A DNA stretch of 34,545 nt from Gammaproteobacteria bacterium (GTDB lineage: Bacteria > Pseudomonadota > Gammaproteobacteria > Coxiellales > Coxiellaceae). Numbering within the stretch: position 1 is the stretch's first letter; the number at the start of each line of letters is the position of its first letter. This document shows positions 7,010 to 15,929 of the stretch, piece by piece. The DNA lies in contig JAHFRQ010000019.1 of NCBI GenBank assembly GCA_023266215.1, positions 1 through 34,545 on the forward strand. The letters are read 5' to 3'. The translations under genes and the position numbers were made by a program. Below the pieces are notes generated by a model. The model worked only from the letters and a program-made list of their open reading frames with translations, had not been told where the DNA came from and did no database searches.

Positions 7010-8182
7010 TCACAAACCAAATCGCCCACGATCCATCTTGTTGCGATACATATCTTGCACTTTAATAATTGCTTTTACGCATTCTCCCAATCGACCTTGT
7101 TGCGCAGCTTTGGGTAATTTTTTTAAATCAAGATCGCTATTTTTATTAAGAACGGCTTCAATTGCATCAACAGCCTTTAATTTTTCAGTTGCGCTAAATC
7201 CAAATGCTTTTGTAAAAAATGTTGCAGTGCCATACCCTGTGCCAAATGGTGATACTTTGGTTCCATGGTATTCACGATTCACATTAGTTTCTCTCGATTT
7301 ATATTCTGATTTTAAGCACGCAATAACTTGCTTGCTGTGCGCAATAATTTCATCTGGTTTAGGATTTTTTGATAATGGCTTCACATACGCATTTTGAAGT
7401 CCCAACGCTGCATCTGTATACTCATTAAAATGCAGCGCTCTTTTAATAGCAGGCGTTGCATTTAAATTTTCTTTTGTAATAGGTAATCCATCTTTTGCTA
7501 ATCCCGCAGCTTGTATTGTCATTGCCGCAACATATCGACCGCAATTAATATCATCCAATGTATTTTGTGCTTTTAAACCAATATCACGCGGATCAAATAA
7601 TTTGCTGGTAGTTTTATTATTATAGCTATCAGCGAATGTTTGATCAGCAGATTGCTCAACAACTCTTAGTCGAATGTGTCTAGTGCCTAATGCACGCACA
7701 CGACCAGAACCCACTTCGGGGATAATGTGAATTATATTTTTACCTGGATTTTCTACTTTTAATTTTTCCACTAAAGCTTGAGTTTTTGTTATAAAATCTG
7801 ATTTTGCAGTTTCATCATCTTCCTTATTTTTGGCAACCACAGATGCTGTGGGATGAAGAATAATTAAAGTATTATTTTCATCGCGAATAAGAAACTTTTT
7901 TTTATCTGCTTCCGCTGCTTCAGCTTTATCTTTCGAAGAAGGCGCATCCACTAGCGCAAAACCATTGTCAGAAACAGGTTCAGGTGTTGATTCAGGAACG
8001 CGAGCCTCAAAACTTTTTTCGCTCTTTGGTGAATCGGTTAAGTCAGTCGAGGAGTCGGATTGTTCGTCAGAGTTAAATGCGTATTCCGTATAGGACTTAA
8101 GCACGCTAGCTGCGCGAACAATTCCATTAAATTCTGAAGGAGTGTATTGCACTTGAGGTTTATTAACAAATGAATCGGCCAT
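7010..8182 (-). CDS. Effector-like protein with possible CE-clan cysteine protease motif
   Basis: A 390-residue protein of no recognised family. The ATG at 8182 is chosen because GGAG lies about 7 bases upstream; a longer frame would need a TTG lacking a site. The first ~100 residues are acidic, Ser/Glu/Pro-rich and probably disordered. A folded part follows. In it the order H169 (TRHIRLRVVE), D185 (TFADSYN) and C214 (DDINCGRYVAAM) resembles the His-Asp-(Gln/Asn)-Cys layout of CE-clan enzymes (Ulp1/SUMO proteases, YopJ, ChlaDub). The NCG-x-Y segment is the most convincing part; the Asp-Cys spacing is shorter than usual. No signal peptide or membrane segment is present. A secreted effector acting on ubiquitin-like proteins is one hypothesis. 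It is monocistronic, converging with rluD, with a candidate -10 (TATAAT) at 8221-8226. Confidence 0.55.
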   Translation of the reverse strand: MADSFVNKPQVQYTPSEFNGIVRAASVLKSYTEYAFNSDEQSDSSTDLTDSPKSEKSFEARVPESTPEPVSDNGFALVDAPSSKDKAEAAEADKKKFLIRDENNTLIILHPTASVVAKNKEDDETAKSDFITKTQALVEKLKVENPGKNIIHIIPEVGSGRVRALGTRHIRLRVVEQSADQTFADSYNNKTTSKLFDPRDIGLKAQNTLDDINCGRYVAAMTIQAAGLAKDGLPITKENLNATPAIKRALHFNEYTDAALGLQNAYVKPLSKNPKPDEIIAHSKQVIACLKSEYKSRETNVNREYHGTKVSPFGTGYGTATFFTKAFGFSATEKLKAVDAIEAVLNKNSDLDLKKLPKAAQQGRLGECVKAIIKVQDMYRNKMDRGRFGL

Positions 8183-8220
8183 TTTTTTCTCCAATATATT
8201 TATATTGCTCTATTGGTTTA

Positions 8221-8226
8221 ATTATA
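8221..8226 (-). promoter_or_regulatory. Candidate -10 box of the effector-like gene
   Basis: TATAAT reading leftward, 38 bp before the ATG at 8182. No good -35 is visible 16-18 bp upstream. Confidence 0.35.
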
Positions 8227-8413
8227 GACCATCATCCTTAAGAAAGTATGAAGCCTAAAAACGCCTAAAAACGCGGTTGCTATTGGTTTGAGTGAGCCGC
8301 GCGAGTAGTTTGCGCAGCAAACGAAACAAGCGGATAAGATCAATCCATGGCGCCCACGCTGCCGCATGGGCTTCGGTACTATTGGTGCTGGTAAACAACA
8401 AGTCAAAGGCCAG
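8227..8413 (-). other. Gap after bioY with an in-frame, coding-like tail and a 10-bp duplication
   Basis: The frame of bioY stays open for about 54 codons after its TAA (reading left from 8413). It encodes a Leu/Arg-rich segment such as WIDLIRLFRLLRKLLARL before another TAG near 8250. The stretch is GC-richer than its surroundings. It may be the remnant of another gene, a dispersed element, or chance. GCCTAAAAAC is duplicated in tandem at 8253-8262 and 8263-8272. No independent start site with a Shine-Dalgarno was found. Confidence 0.35.
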
Positions 8414-8974
8414 TTATTTTTTGGAACTAGTCCAACATCCCTTCGCCATCCAGGTCATTAGGAGTAGCTTTAGGGGTTCAGTGATCAGGAATGGTTTTAC
8501 CCCAAACAAAATAGCTTGTTTGAAACCAATCAGCGCTTGTAGATGCAAAACACCGCAGATAAAAATAACGCTGACAGAAATTAAGCCCGCCATAAAAGTA
8601 GAAACAATATTTTTCGCAAAGCCTTTTTCCATTAACCAACCCGCGATAAAAGCTGCAGGTAAAAAGCCAATTAAATATCCTGCGGTTGTGCCCAATAAAA
8701 TCGGCAATCCAAAAGTAAAGCCGGCAAATACCGGTAAACCTAACGCGCCTTCTAGTAAATAGAGCGTCACAATAGAAACGGCGCGTCGCGCCCCTAAAGC
8801 TAATCCCAACAAAGCCACGATCGTGCTTTGCAGTGTGAATGGCACAGGCTGCCAGGGAATTGAAATCTGAGATGCTAGCGCCAAAACAACGCTGCCCAAT
8901 ATAATCAGCAATAGATTCAGCAACACAGAATCACTGACTAAAAACCGGTTTTGATATCTCGCCGCAATTTGCAT
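8414..8974 (-). CDS. bioY: Biotin transporter BioY (ECF S component)
   Basis: Substrate-binding membrane subunit for biotin uptake. The hydrophobic profile (about six segments) and motifs fit BioY: SQISIPWQPVPFTLQ, LLGLALGARRA, YLLEGALGLPVFAGF, GYLIGFLPAAFIAG, and the terminal EPLKLLL. The ATG at 8974 follows AGGAG by six bases, which rules out the ATG at 8992 that includes that site in its coding frame. At 186 residues it is a normal size. No ECF ATPase or T-subunit gene (bioM/bioN) is adjacent, so it would act as a solitary BioY or share a module elsewhere. Dependence on imported biotin would fit a host-associated lifestyle and supplies the cofactor for acetyl-CoA carboxylase. Confidence 0.93.
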   Translation of the reverse strand: MQIAARYQNRFLVSDSVLLNLLLIILGSVVLALASQISIPWQPVPFTLQSTIVALLGLALGARRAVSIVTLYLLEGALGLPVFAGFTFGLPILLGTTAGYLIGFLPAAFIAGWLMEKGFAKNIVSTFMAGLISVSVIFICGVLHLQALIGFKQAILFGVKPFLITEPLKLLLMTWMAKGCWTSSKK

Positions 8975-9057
8975 AACACACTCCTGGCTCATTAAACTTA
9001 AGGCATGCTTAGATTAACTATTTAAACAAATAGGGGCAAGTTTTTTCAATATTTTTA

Positions 9058-9066
9058 TGCTAATAT
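9058..9066 (+). promoter_or_regulatory. Extended -10 upstream of the DUF2608 gene
   Basis: TGC-TAATAT, an extended -10 element 33 bp before the start codon. The -35 region is not recognisable. It lies in the divergent gap shared with bioY. Confidence 0.35.
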
Positions 9067-9098
9067 GCGACCCTATTGACGAATACGAGAGTGATTAC

Positions 9099-9983
9099 AT
9101 GAAAAAAATCATAGCACTTTTTGCCATTGTGATTGGATTGACCTACTGCAGCATGAGTTTTGCTTCTGTCATCATTGAAACTGCGCATAATTTCTCAGCC
9201 GTCAAAAATTTAATTCTAAACGACAAGGACCCGCAGCATACTTTATTAGCGTTAGATGACGATGATACGCTGACCATGATGCCCTGCCCCTCCAAAACCC
9301 ATTGCCAATACTTGGGTGGTCCCGCTTGGTTTACTTGGCAATCTGGTTTGCCTGCCGGTAATTCTGATCGTATTTATAGTAACTTTAACCAATTATTAGA
9401 TATTAATAATATTATTTTTGGATTAAGCAGCATGCCAGTTGTTGAATCCGACATTCCGGCTATTTTGCAAACAGCGCATGATTTAAAAATGCCGATGGTC
9501 GTGACTTCGGCGCGTGGTTATCAAATGATTGCAGCAACTGAAAAGCAATTTTCAGAAGATAATATTTTAAATGTCATTGAAAACAGCGCCGTCAAAACAG
9601 CTAAAAATAAAATTAGCTATGCGGGCAATTATATTCCAGAAGGCGCAACACGTCCTGTTGCGTATGAAAATGGTATTTTATATTTGGCCGGTCAAAACAA
9701 AGGCTTAATGCTAGAAGATTTTTTAGCAAAAACGGGACAAACTAACAATATTCATGAAATTATTTTCGTCGATGACGCGACGAAAAATGTATCTGATGTT
9801 GCCAATGCGTTTGCAAATAATAGTGCAATAGATGTGATTAGCGTACATTATGCTTATTTAGAAAAACACAAGGCGGATTTTTTAACAGGGAAAGATTCGA
9901 AAAAATTACAAGCAGCGGCCAATGCACAATGGTTTGGCATATTAAGAGCGCTGAAAGAAAACTTGCCTGGATTATCTATTTAG
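9099..9983 (+). CDS. Secreted HAD-like phosphatase-type protein (DUF2608)
   Basis: A HAD-superfamily-like protein of the DUF2608 type known from Legionella, Coxiella and Chlamydia relatives. The ATG at 9099 (GAGAG about 10 bases upstream) begins a clear Sec signal peptide, MKKIIALFAIVIGLTYCSMSFA, cleaved before SVI. The HAD motif I is ALDDDDTLT (Asp53, Asp55, Thr57). VVTSARG is a plausible motif II, and FVDDATKNV a motif IV. So phosphohydrolase chemistry in the periplasm or outside the cell is likely; the substrate is unknown. It precedes prfC by 28 bp. Its last codons lie in a triplicated 14-bp repeat. Confidence 0.8.
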   Translation: MKKIIALFAIVIGLTYCSMSFASVIIETAHNFSAVKNLILNDKDPQHTLLALDDDDTLTMMPCPSKTHCQYLGGPAWFTWQSGLPAGNSDRIYSNFNQLLDINNIIFGLSSMPVVESDIPAILQTAHDLKMPMVVTSARGYQMIAATEKQFSEDNILNVIENSAVKTAKNKISYAGNYIPEGATRPVAYENGILYLAGQNKGLMLEDFLAKTGQTNNIHEIIFVDDATKNVSDVANAFANNSAIDVISVHYAYLEKHKADFLTGKDSKKLQAAANAQWFGILRALKENLPGLSI

Positions 9984-10012
9984 AATTATCTATTTAGGAT
10001 TATGTATTTAAA
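9971..10012 (+). repeat. 14-bp tandem triplication across a stop codon
   Basis: ATTATCTATTTAGA (9971-9984), ATTATCTATTTAGG (9985-9998) and ATTATGTATTTAAA (9999-10012) lie head to tail. The first copy holds the stop codon of the DUF2608 gene and the last ends on the first base of the prfC start. The repeat therefore forms the entire spacer between the two genes. Confidence 0.9.
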
Positions 10013-11604
10013 TGTCACAGCTTAATACGGAAATACAAAAACGCCGCACATTTGCGATTATTTCGCATCCGGATGCTGGCAAAACAACGATGACAGAACA
10101 AGTGTTGCTGCTGTGCGGCGCCATTCAAATGGCAGGCACCATTAAAGGCAAAAAGGCATCGCGTCACGCGACATCTGATTGGATGGAAATGGAAAAACAA
10201 CGCGGTATCTCTGTCACTACCTCCGTCATGCAATTTATATATGCCAATCATTTAATTAATTTACTAGATACACCAGGTCACGCTGATTTTACTGAAGATA
10301 CCTATCGTACTTTAACGGCCGTTGATTCTGCCTTAATGGTCATTGATGCAGCCAAAGGCGTTGAGCCCAGAACCATTAAGTTAATGGAAGTCTGTCGCAT
10401 GAGGCACACGCCGATCATGACATTTATTAATAAAATGGATCGCGAAACACGGGATCCCTTGGATTTGCTCAGCGACATTGAAAATACATTAAGAATAAAA
10501 TGCACGCCGATCACCTGGCCCATCGGCATGGGCAAAAGATTTAAAGGCGTTTATCATATTATTAATGATCAAATTATTGTTTATGATTCGAAATTAAAAC
10601 ATGACACCGCTATTCAAACCATTATTCAAGGCTTACATAATCCAGAATTGGATAAATTAATTGGAGAATCCGACGCGCAAATTTTCCGCGATGAAATAGA
10701 GTTATTAAAAGGCGCAAGCGATGTTTTTTCATTAGAAAATTACTTAGCCGGAAAAATTACGCCCGTTTTTTTTGGCTCTGCCATTAATACATTTGGCGTG
10801 CGCGAATTATTGGATTACTTTGTGCAATATGCGCCAGCACCGCAACCACGTGAAACGAATTTAAGAAAAATTAATCCCGACGAAGAAAAATTCAGTGGGT
10901 TTGTTTTTAAAATTCAAGCTAACATGGATCCGGCTCACCGCGATCGCGTTGCGTTTATGCGTGTTGTCTCAGGACATTTTGAGCCGGGCATTAAAACATT
11001 TCAATCACGCTTAGATAAAATTATTCAGATTAATCAAGCGCTCACTTTTATGGCGGGCGAGCGCGAACAAGCAGAACACGCTTGGCCGGGCGATATTATC
11101 GGTATTCACAATCACGGAACTATTCAAATTGGTGATACATTTACCGCCAATGAAAAGTGCCAGTTTTTAGGGATTCCTAATTTTGCGCCAGAATTATTTA
11201 GACTGGTTCGATTAAAAGATCCTTTAAAACAAAAAGCGTTACTCAAAGGTTTAATGCAATTATCAGAAGAAGGTGCAACGCAAATTTTTCGCCCCATTCA
11301 TTCAAACGATATTATTTTGGGCGCCATTGGCATATTACAATTTGATGTGGTGGCTTATAGATTGCAATTTGAATATAACGTTCAATGTGCTTATGAAAGC
11401 ACAGATACTATTACCGCACGTTGGATTACCTGTGATGATAAAACGAAATTAGAGAATTTCAAATCTGAGTGTCAGCGTTATTTATCCTATGATAATGCGG
11501 GTTTATTAGCTTATTTAGCGCCTTCGCGTGTAAATCTAGAAATCACAATGGAACGCTGGAAAGATATCAAATTTCACAATACGAGAGAACATGCGCATCT
11601 CTAA
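10012..11604 (+). CDS. prfC: Peptide chain release factor 3
   Basis: RF3 is the GTPase that removes RF1/RF2 from the ribosome after termination. The P-loop SHPDAGKTT (residues 18-26), switch region [13 protein letters not shown]3 DTPGH (86-90) and G4 NKMD (140-143) are intact. RF3-specific features include [13 protein letters not shown] and the C-terminal domain ending in THR-like [13 protein letters not shown]. Length is 530 residues, the same as E. coli within one residue. The Shine-Dalgarno is poor: the nearest AGGA is about 12 bases away inside the tandem repeat. Readthrough from the DUF2608 gene may help its expression. The stop is four bases from the end of convergent nagZ. Confidence 0.97.
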   Translation: MSQLNTEIQKRRTFAIISHPDAGKTTMTEQVLLLCGAIQMAGTIKGKKASRHATSDWMEMEKQRGISVTTSVMQFIYANHLINLLDTPGHADFTEDTYRTLTAVDSALMVIDAAKGVEPRTIKLMEVCRMRHTPIMTFINKMDRETRDPLDLLSDIENTLRIKCTPITWPIGMGKRFKGVYHIINDQIIVYDSKLKHDTAIQTIIQGLHNPELDKLIGESDAQIFRDEIELLKGASDVFSLENYLAGKITPVFFGSAINTFGVRELLDYFVQYAPAPQPRETNLRKINPDEEKFSGFVFKIQANMDPAHRDRVAFMRVVSGHFEPGIKTFQSRLDKIIQINQALTFMAGEREQAEHAWPGDIIGIHNHGTIQIGDTFTANEKCQFLGIPNFAPELFRLVRLKDPLKQKALLKGLMQLSEEGATQIFRPIHSNDIILGAIGILQFDVVAYRLQFEYNVQCAYESTDTITARWITCDDKTKLENFKSECQRYLSYDNAGLLAYLAPSRVNLEITMERWKDIKFHNTREHAHL

Positions 11605-11608
11605 TAAC

Positions 11609-12556
11609 TTAAGATTTAAAATAATTCTGCAGTCTTCGATCCAGCTCAGGATTTATTGGTGACTTCACTTTATCTAATATTTCAATAGCGCCTGCTCGGT
11701 TATTGCAAACGAGCGCAATATCACACCCTGCTTCTAACGCCAAATGCGCGCGATCTACATAGCTGCCAAATTGCGCGGCGCCTTGCATGGTTAAATCATC
11801 ACAGACAATCAATCCGTCAAATTTTAATTGTTTACGCAAAACAGTTTTCAACCAAAAACGCGAAAATCCTGCGGGCATTGAATCACATTTTGGATACACA
11901 ACGTGTGCTGGCATGATGGCTTCTAATTTATTAGGATTAATTAAATATTCAAATGGCTTTAAATCATTCTCAGCAATAGTTTTAAAATCACGATCATCAA
12001 TAGGCAAATCAAAATGAGAATCCGTTGTCACAAATCCATGGCCTGGAAAATGTTTTCCGATCGCAGGCATGTTGCATTCGTGCAATACATCAATATAAAT
12101 TTCACCTACTGTTGAAACTAATTTTTTATCACCAAAACTACGATGACCAATGACTTCGTTATTATTATAATTAATATCCAGCACAGGCACTAAGCTTGCA
12201 TAAACACCCACTGCGCGCAGCTCTGAAACCATTATTTGAATTGTTTTTTTTAAATCTTCACGCATTTTTTGGGGATTCAGTTGATATTGTTCACTCCAAT
12301 AATGCATCGATGGTAACTCTGTAAATCCTTCGCGAAATCGTTGTACGCGTCCGCCTTCTTGATCAACCGTAATAATTAAATCAGCAGAAAGTTGTTTAAT
12401 TTGATTGGTGAGATCTTTTAATTGCTGAATAGATTCAAAATTGCGAGAAAATAAAATAACGCCAGATATGCTCGGATGCAATAAAATCTCGCGATCTTCG
12501 CTATCAAGAGAAAATCCTGCAATATCAGTCCATAAAAAACTATTTTGATAACTCAT
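11609..12556 (-). CDS. nagZ: Beta-N-acetylglucosaminidase NagZ
   Basis: A cytoplasmic family-3 glycoside hydrolase that trims GlcNAc from anhydromuropeptides during cell-wall recycling. VDQEGGRVQRF (residues 64-73), KHFPGHG (168-174), the catalytic dyad loop DSH (His181) and the nucleophile in CDDLTMQGA (Asp253) are all present. Length (315 residues) is usual for proteobacterial NagZ (about 340), slightly short. The start ATG overlaps the stop of the large upstream gene by four bases (ATGA), with AGGGA about 8 bases upstream, so it is probably translated after that gene. With the L,D-transpeptidase at 16918 it is one of two peptidoglycan genes here. Confidence 0.96.
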   Translation of the reverse strand: MSYQNSFLWTDIAGFSLDSEDREILLHPSISGVILFSRNFESIQQLKDLTNQIKQLSADLIITVDQEGGRVQRFREGFTELPSMHYWSEQYQLNPQKMREDLKKTIQIMVSELRAVGVYASLVPVLDINYNNNEVIGHRSFGDKKLVSTVGEIYIDVLHECNMPAIGKHFPGHGFVTTDSHFDLPIDDRDFKTIAENDLKPFEYLINPNKLEAIMPAHVVYPKCDSMPAGFSRFWLKTVLRKQLKFDGLIVCDDLTMQGAAQFGSYVDRAHLALEAGCDIALVCNNRAGAIEILDKVKSPINPELDRRLQNYFKS

Positions 12557-15500
12557 GCTGACATCCCTGTTGTTATTTTGACTGGACTATTATTAGCAGC
12601 CCAAAAAGTATCCTTGCGAGGCGTTAAAAAAAGCGAAGATAGCGGCGACGCTAGCGCGCTTAATGGCGGGGTTTGCGGAGCCGTTGGCGGGGTTCTCGAG
12701 CCAGATGATGACAGGAAGCTATCATCATCCACAGCTGCCTGAGTAGGTTTTTCAGTATGGCGTTCTTTCCGAGCAGTTAAAAGTCGATTTAACTCTTCCC
12801 TGAGTCGAGTCTCTTTTGCAGTATCTTCAATGTCTGAAAACGCACGCGGAAAAGCCAATGAGAATTTATGAAATAAAAGCCAAAATGCTTTTGATAATGC
12901 TTCGTCAAAATGTTCGGTGCACTTAAAAGAAGTAAGCAGCATGTCTTGTAATAATGTAATAGAAATATCATCCAGCCTGAGCTTCTCTTGCAGTGTTGCC
13001 GTACTAAAAATTTCTCTCTCATCTCCCATCAAGTCACTTAAAGTGGCCTCAGATTTAGAAAATAAATCAGGGTGAATATAAAAATACAAAATATATTTCA
13101 GCCTTTCTAAATCCGACCCATCTATTTTATTTATTAATGCTGTAATTATTTTTTTGCGCGTATCACATAATTTTTCTTTAAGTGAATGATTATTCTTAGC
13201 AAAACAACAGTAAGTAATATAAAGCAGCTTTACTTCTGATAAGTTACCCTTTTCGATGGACTGATCAATCATTCCAGAGAGCAATGGAAATGCAATATTT
13301 TTTGTTTTTGAATCCCGACAAAGCTTTGCTGTCAGAGTCTCAATTACACGCAATCCTTCAGGCGACATTGTCAATGACGTATTATTATATGGCATCAATC
13401 TTGCCTGAATATATTGCTCTAGACCCAGATGAAGATTTTCCTGCCATCGATTCATGATAGCATCGCCATCTTTAAAGCAGGAAAGTTTTTTTTCAAATTC
13501 CATCGCAATCGAATCGATATTAGCGGCCTTAAAAGAATAAGCCTGAGCGGTCTTTTTTATTAAGATGTCAGAGATACAACTAATCAGTTTTGAAGATAAA
13601 TCTTCCTGTAATTTGTCCGATAAATTATCTGTTCGCGCGCTTTCAATTACGTTACGCATCACCTTTTCTTCAATAAAGAAGGTGTCAAAATAGCCAAATG
13701 GGCAGTCAAATATTTTTTTAATATAAGCCAAACGAATATCCGTATCGTTTGATAACAAAAAAGTTGGCAGTAGCGCTAATAATTCATTCATATTTTCGTA
13801 ATTTTGGTAATCTAGGCAAGCTAAGCGCTTTACAGCAATATCAATCATAAGCTTATCAATTGATTTTTTTAAATCACATGACACCTGATCTTTTTGGGCA
13901 CAAAAATACTGCTGCATTGCAGAAAGCTTGGTCATCTGAGGATATGCGGTTTTACCATCCCATTTTAGCGCTACATTATTCAATTCATTAAGAATCTTTT
14001 TCGAATGGGTCCGATCTAAATCTCGAACCAATAGCCATTGAAACAATGCATCGTGATTAGTGATTGGCGCAGCTAATGGATTTGAAATGCTGTTTAGAAA
14101 ATAGTTTTTCACTCCAGCGATTTTTTCACGAGTTAAAATAGATGTATCGAGCATCAAAGGCTCAAGATAGATTTTTGTAATTTCTTCTGGTATATTTTTT
14201 GAAATTTCAGTAGTATTTCCTGCGCTATTTCCTGAAATAATTTTTACCAATAATTCAATTTTATCTTTTTCATCAGGATTAGCATAACTGCAACAAAATT
14301 CGGCTAATTTAAAAAAATCTTCTGATAATTGATTGTAGAGATGAGAAGCAGGAATAACACGAATAATATATTTAGCGCTCGTTGACATAATATCAGACAG
14401 AAAATATTCTAGAGCAGGAATTTTATTGTTTAATTTCAATTTTTTAAAAATCATCTGGTGTTCTGAATATGAAAGCGCACTCGCATAGAAACGCTTATTT
14501 TTATTTGTCTCAAAATCTTCTTTAATTTTATTTGAAACGGTTGTTTTTGTTTTTTGGGTTATTGGTAATATATAAGTTTGTTGAATTTTCGAAATATTAC
14601 TTTTTGTATCGCTAATAATAGCCAGTAGTTTTTTTCTATCCGATCCAAAACCAAATCTTGGTCTTGCTTTTTCAAGCTTTTTATCAATAAATTTTATTTT
14701 TATGTTTATGCTCTCTAATGATAAATTAAAATCATTCGGCAAGCTGCTTTTTCCTAATTCTGCAAGTGGCTTGCTGTGAATTGCCTCACTTATTTTTTTA
14801 AACATCTCAATTTCAATATTTAATAAAAACAATTCACCTGAAATAGCGTTAAATAAATCAACACATTTATTTTTCCAATTGGTAAAAGGCCCCCAATTCC
14901 ACGTGCTGAATTTAAAAAATGAAAATTTTTCTTTTTGGATAGGAATAAAATCTAGGTTTATTATTGGAGACAAGATTGGAGTCGGCAATGTACTTAATGC
15001 GGCTTTATAAATTTCTTTATTTGCAAAACCATGGGCTGCGATATGCTCTTTAAACAGCGTCAAAGTAGTTTTATATTCCCAATGGTTATCCGTTAAATTA
15101 TTTTTCTCTCTAATTCTATTAAGAGTATCAATATATTTTTCTTTAATAGATTGTGTTGTACCCGCCTCATTTGAACGCAATTTTGCCTGCAAATTATTTT
15201 GTGGTAATTTTTCTGAGCCTGTTTTTTGAGCCAAAAAATCAACTGGGTAGGCTGAATATCCAGCTTGATTTAAAGCATGCTGAATATGCCAAGCCATCAT
15301 GAAAGCAATTTTTTGCTGACAATGCTTGACTGCTTCCAATATTGCTTGATCACGTAGAATATTTTCGAGTATTTCTCTTAATGTGCGAAGCCATTCTGAT
15401 ATTATCGCAAGATCGGCTGCAGAACAAACTGATAATATCTCAGATGAATTTTCTTGTGGATTTTGTTGAAGAAATTCGGCGCGATTAATATGAATCTGTA

Positions 15501-15774
15501 ATGCTGCGCCGTATTGTTCTGTATTTTTTGAAAACATCGCAAGATCTCCACTCTGTAGTGTCTCGGGCAGCGTGGTATCAACTGGATCAAGTGATCTATG
15601 TTTTGCTAAAAAAAATGGTATGGATTGAATGGATTGAATGAATTGAATTAAATTTGAAATTAAATCCGAATCGGCGGAATTAGGTAATAAATCATTAGGT
15701 AATAAACTATATGGACGAAGTAGATCTTGAAGTTCTCTTTCTTTTACCTTCTGCATGTTTTCTACTGCCCGCAT
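12553..15774 (-). CDS. Large predicted helical protein of unknown function, coupled to nagZ
   Basis: A 1073-residue protein that I do not recognise. It has no signal peptide, no clear membrane segment and no visible enzymatic motif. It is Leu/Lys/Ser-rich and mainly helical in appearance. The last ~65 residues are low-complexity, with TPPTAPQTPPLSALASP. The N-terminal part carries two short repeats: LLPND/LLPNS (a 15-bp duplication) and IQSIQS (a 9-bp triplication). The ATG at 15774 has a weak GGGG about 7 bases upstream; an in-frame ATG at 15756 is an alternative. A promoter fits at 15878-15905. Size, composition and lack of family resemble Dot/Icm-type effectors, but coupling to nagZ by ATGA is unusual for an effector. 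A role tied to cell-wall turnover is equally open. Confidence 0.6.
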   Translation of the reverse strand: MRAVENMQKVKERELQDLLRPYSLLPNDLLPNSADSDLISNLIQFIQSIQSIPFFLAKHRSLDPVDTTLPETLQSGDLAMFSKNTEQYGAALQIHINRAEFLQQNPQENSSEILSVCSAADLAIISEWLRTLREILENILRDQAILEAVKHCQQKIAFMMAWHIQHALNQAGYSAYPVDFLAQKTGSEKLPQNNLQAKLRSNEAGTTQSIKEKYIDTLNRIREKNNLTDNHWEYKTTLTLFKEHIAAHGFANKEIYKAALSTLPTPILSPIINLDFIPIQKEKFSFFKFSTWNWGPFTNWKNKCVDLFNAISGELFLLNIEIEMFKKISEAIHSKPLAELGKSSLPNDFNLSLESINIKIKFIDKKLEKARPRFGFGSDRKKLLAIISDTKSNISKIQQTYILPITQKTKTTVSNKIKEDFETNKNKRFYASALSYSEHQMIFKKLKLNNKIPALEYFLSDIMSTSAKYIIRVIPASHLYNQLSEDFFKLAEFCCSYANPDEKDKIELLVKIISGNSAGNTTEISKNIPEEITKIYLEPLMLDTSILTREKIAGVKNYFLNSISNPLAAPITNHDALFQWLLVRDLDRTHSKKILNELNNVALKWDGKTAYPQMTKLSAMQQYFCAQKDQVSCDLKKSIDKLMIDIAVKRLACLDYQNYENMNELLALLPTFLLSNDTDIRLAYIKKIFDCPFGYFDTFFIEEKVMRNVIESARTDNLSDKLQEDLSSKLISCISDILIKKTAQAYSFKAANIDSIAMEFEKKLSCFKDGDAIMNRWQENLHLGLEQYIQARLMPYNNTSLTMSPEGLRVIETLTAKLCRDSKTKNIAFPLLSGMIDQSIEKGNLSEVKLLYITYCCFAKNNHSLKEKLCDTRKKIITALINKIDGSDLERLKYILYFYIHPDLFSKSEATLSDLMGDEREIFSTATLQEKLRLDDISITLLQDMLLTSFKCTEHFDEALSKAFWLLFHKFSLAFPRAFSDIEDTAKETRLREELNRLLTARKERHTEKPTQAAVDDDSFLSSSGSRTPPTAPQTPPLSALASPLSSLFLTPRKDTFWAANNSPVKITTGMSA
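15622..15648 (-). repeat. 9-bp tandem triplication in the 1073-residue gene
   Basis: On the plus strand GGATTGAAT, GGATTGAAT, GAATTGAAT. In-frame; encodes the FIQSIQSI repeat. Confidence 0.85.
15679..15708 (-). repeat. 15-bp tandem duplication in the 1073-residue gene
   Basis: On the plus strand ATTAGGTAATAAATC followed by ATTAGGTAATAAACT (13/15 identical). In-frame; encodes the LLPND/LLPNS duplication. Confidence 0.85.
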
Positions 15775-15877
15775 AGAACAACCCCATTGCTTGATTGAAG
15801 TACATCCTTGATTTCATCAAAGCTTTACCGTCCTATGGTTAAGCGTCCATTAAAAACACATGACTGTGCAACGCCAA

Positions 15878-15905
15878 AATATACGCCGAAAAATTTTGTT
15901 TTCAA
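15878..15905 (-). promoter_or_regulatory. Promoter of the 1073-residue gene/nagZ operon
   Basis: Reading leftward, TTGAAA (15900-15905), a 16-bp spacer and TATATT (15878-15883): five of six in both boxes. It would leave a leader of roughly 95 bases. Confidence 0.5.
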
Positions 15906-15929
15906 GTGGTTATTGCAGGCGATGATAAT

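Noticed and set aside
8292-8762. 156-codon open frame opposite bioY
   Set aside because: It runs antisense to bioY, has no plausible start site and has a highly basic, shadow-like composition.
8974-9098. BirA-type operator in front of bioY
   Set aside because: TTGTTTAAAT-like sequence is present on the minus strand but there is no matching inverted half-site at the expected spacing.
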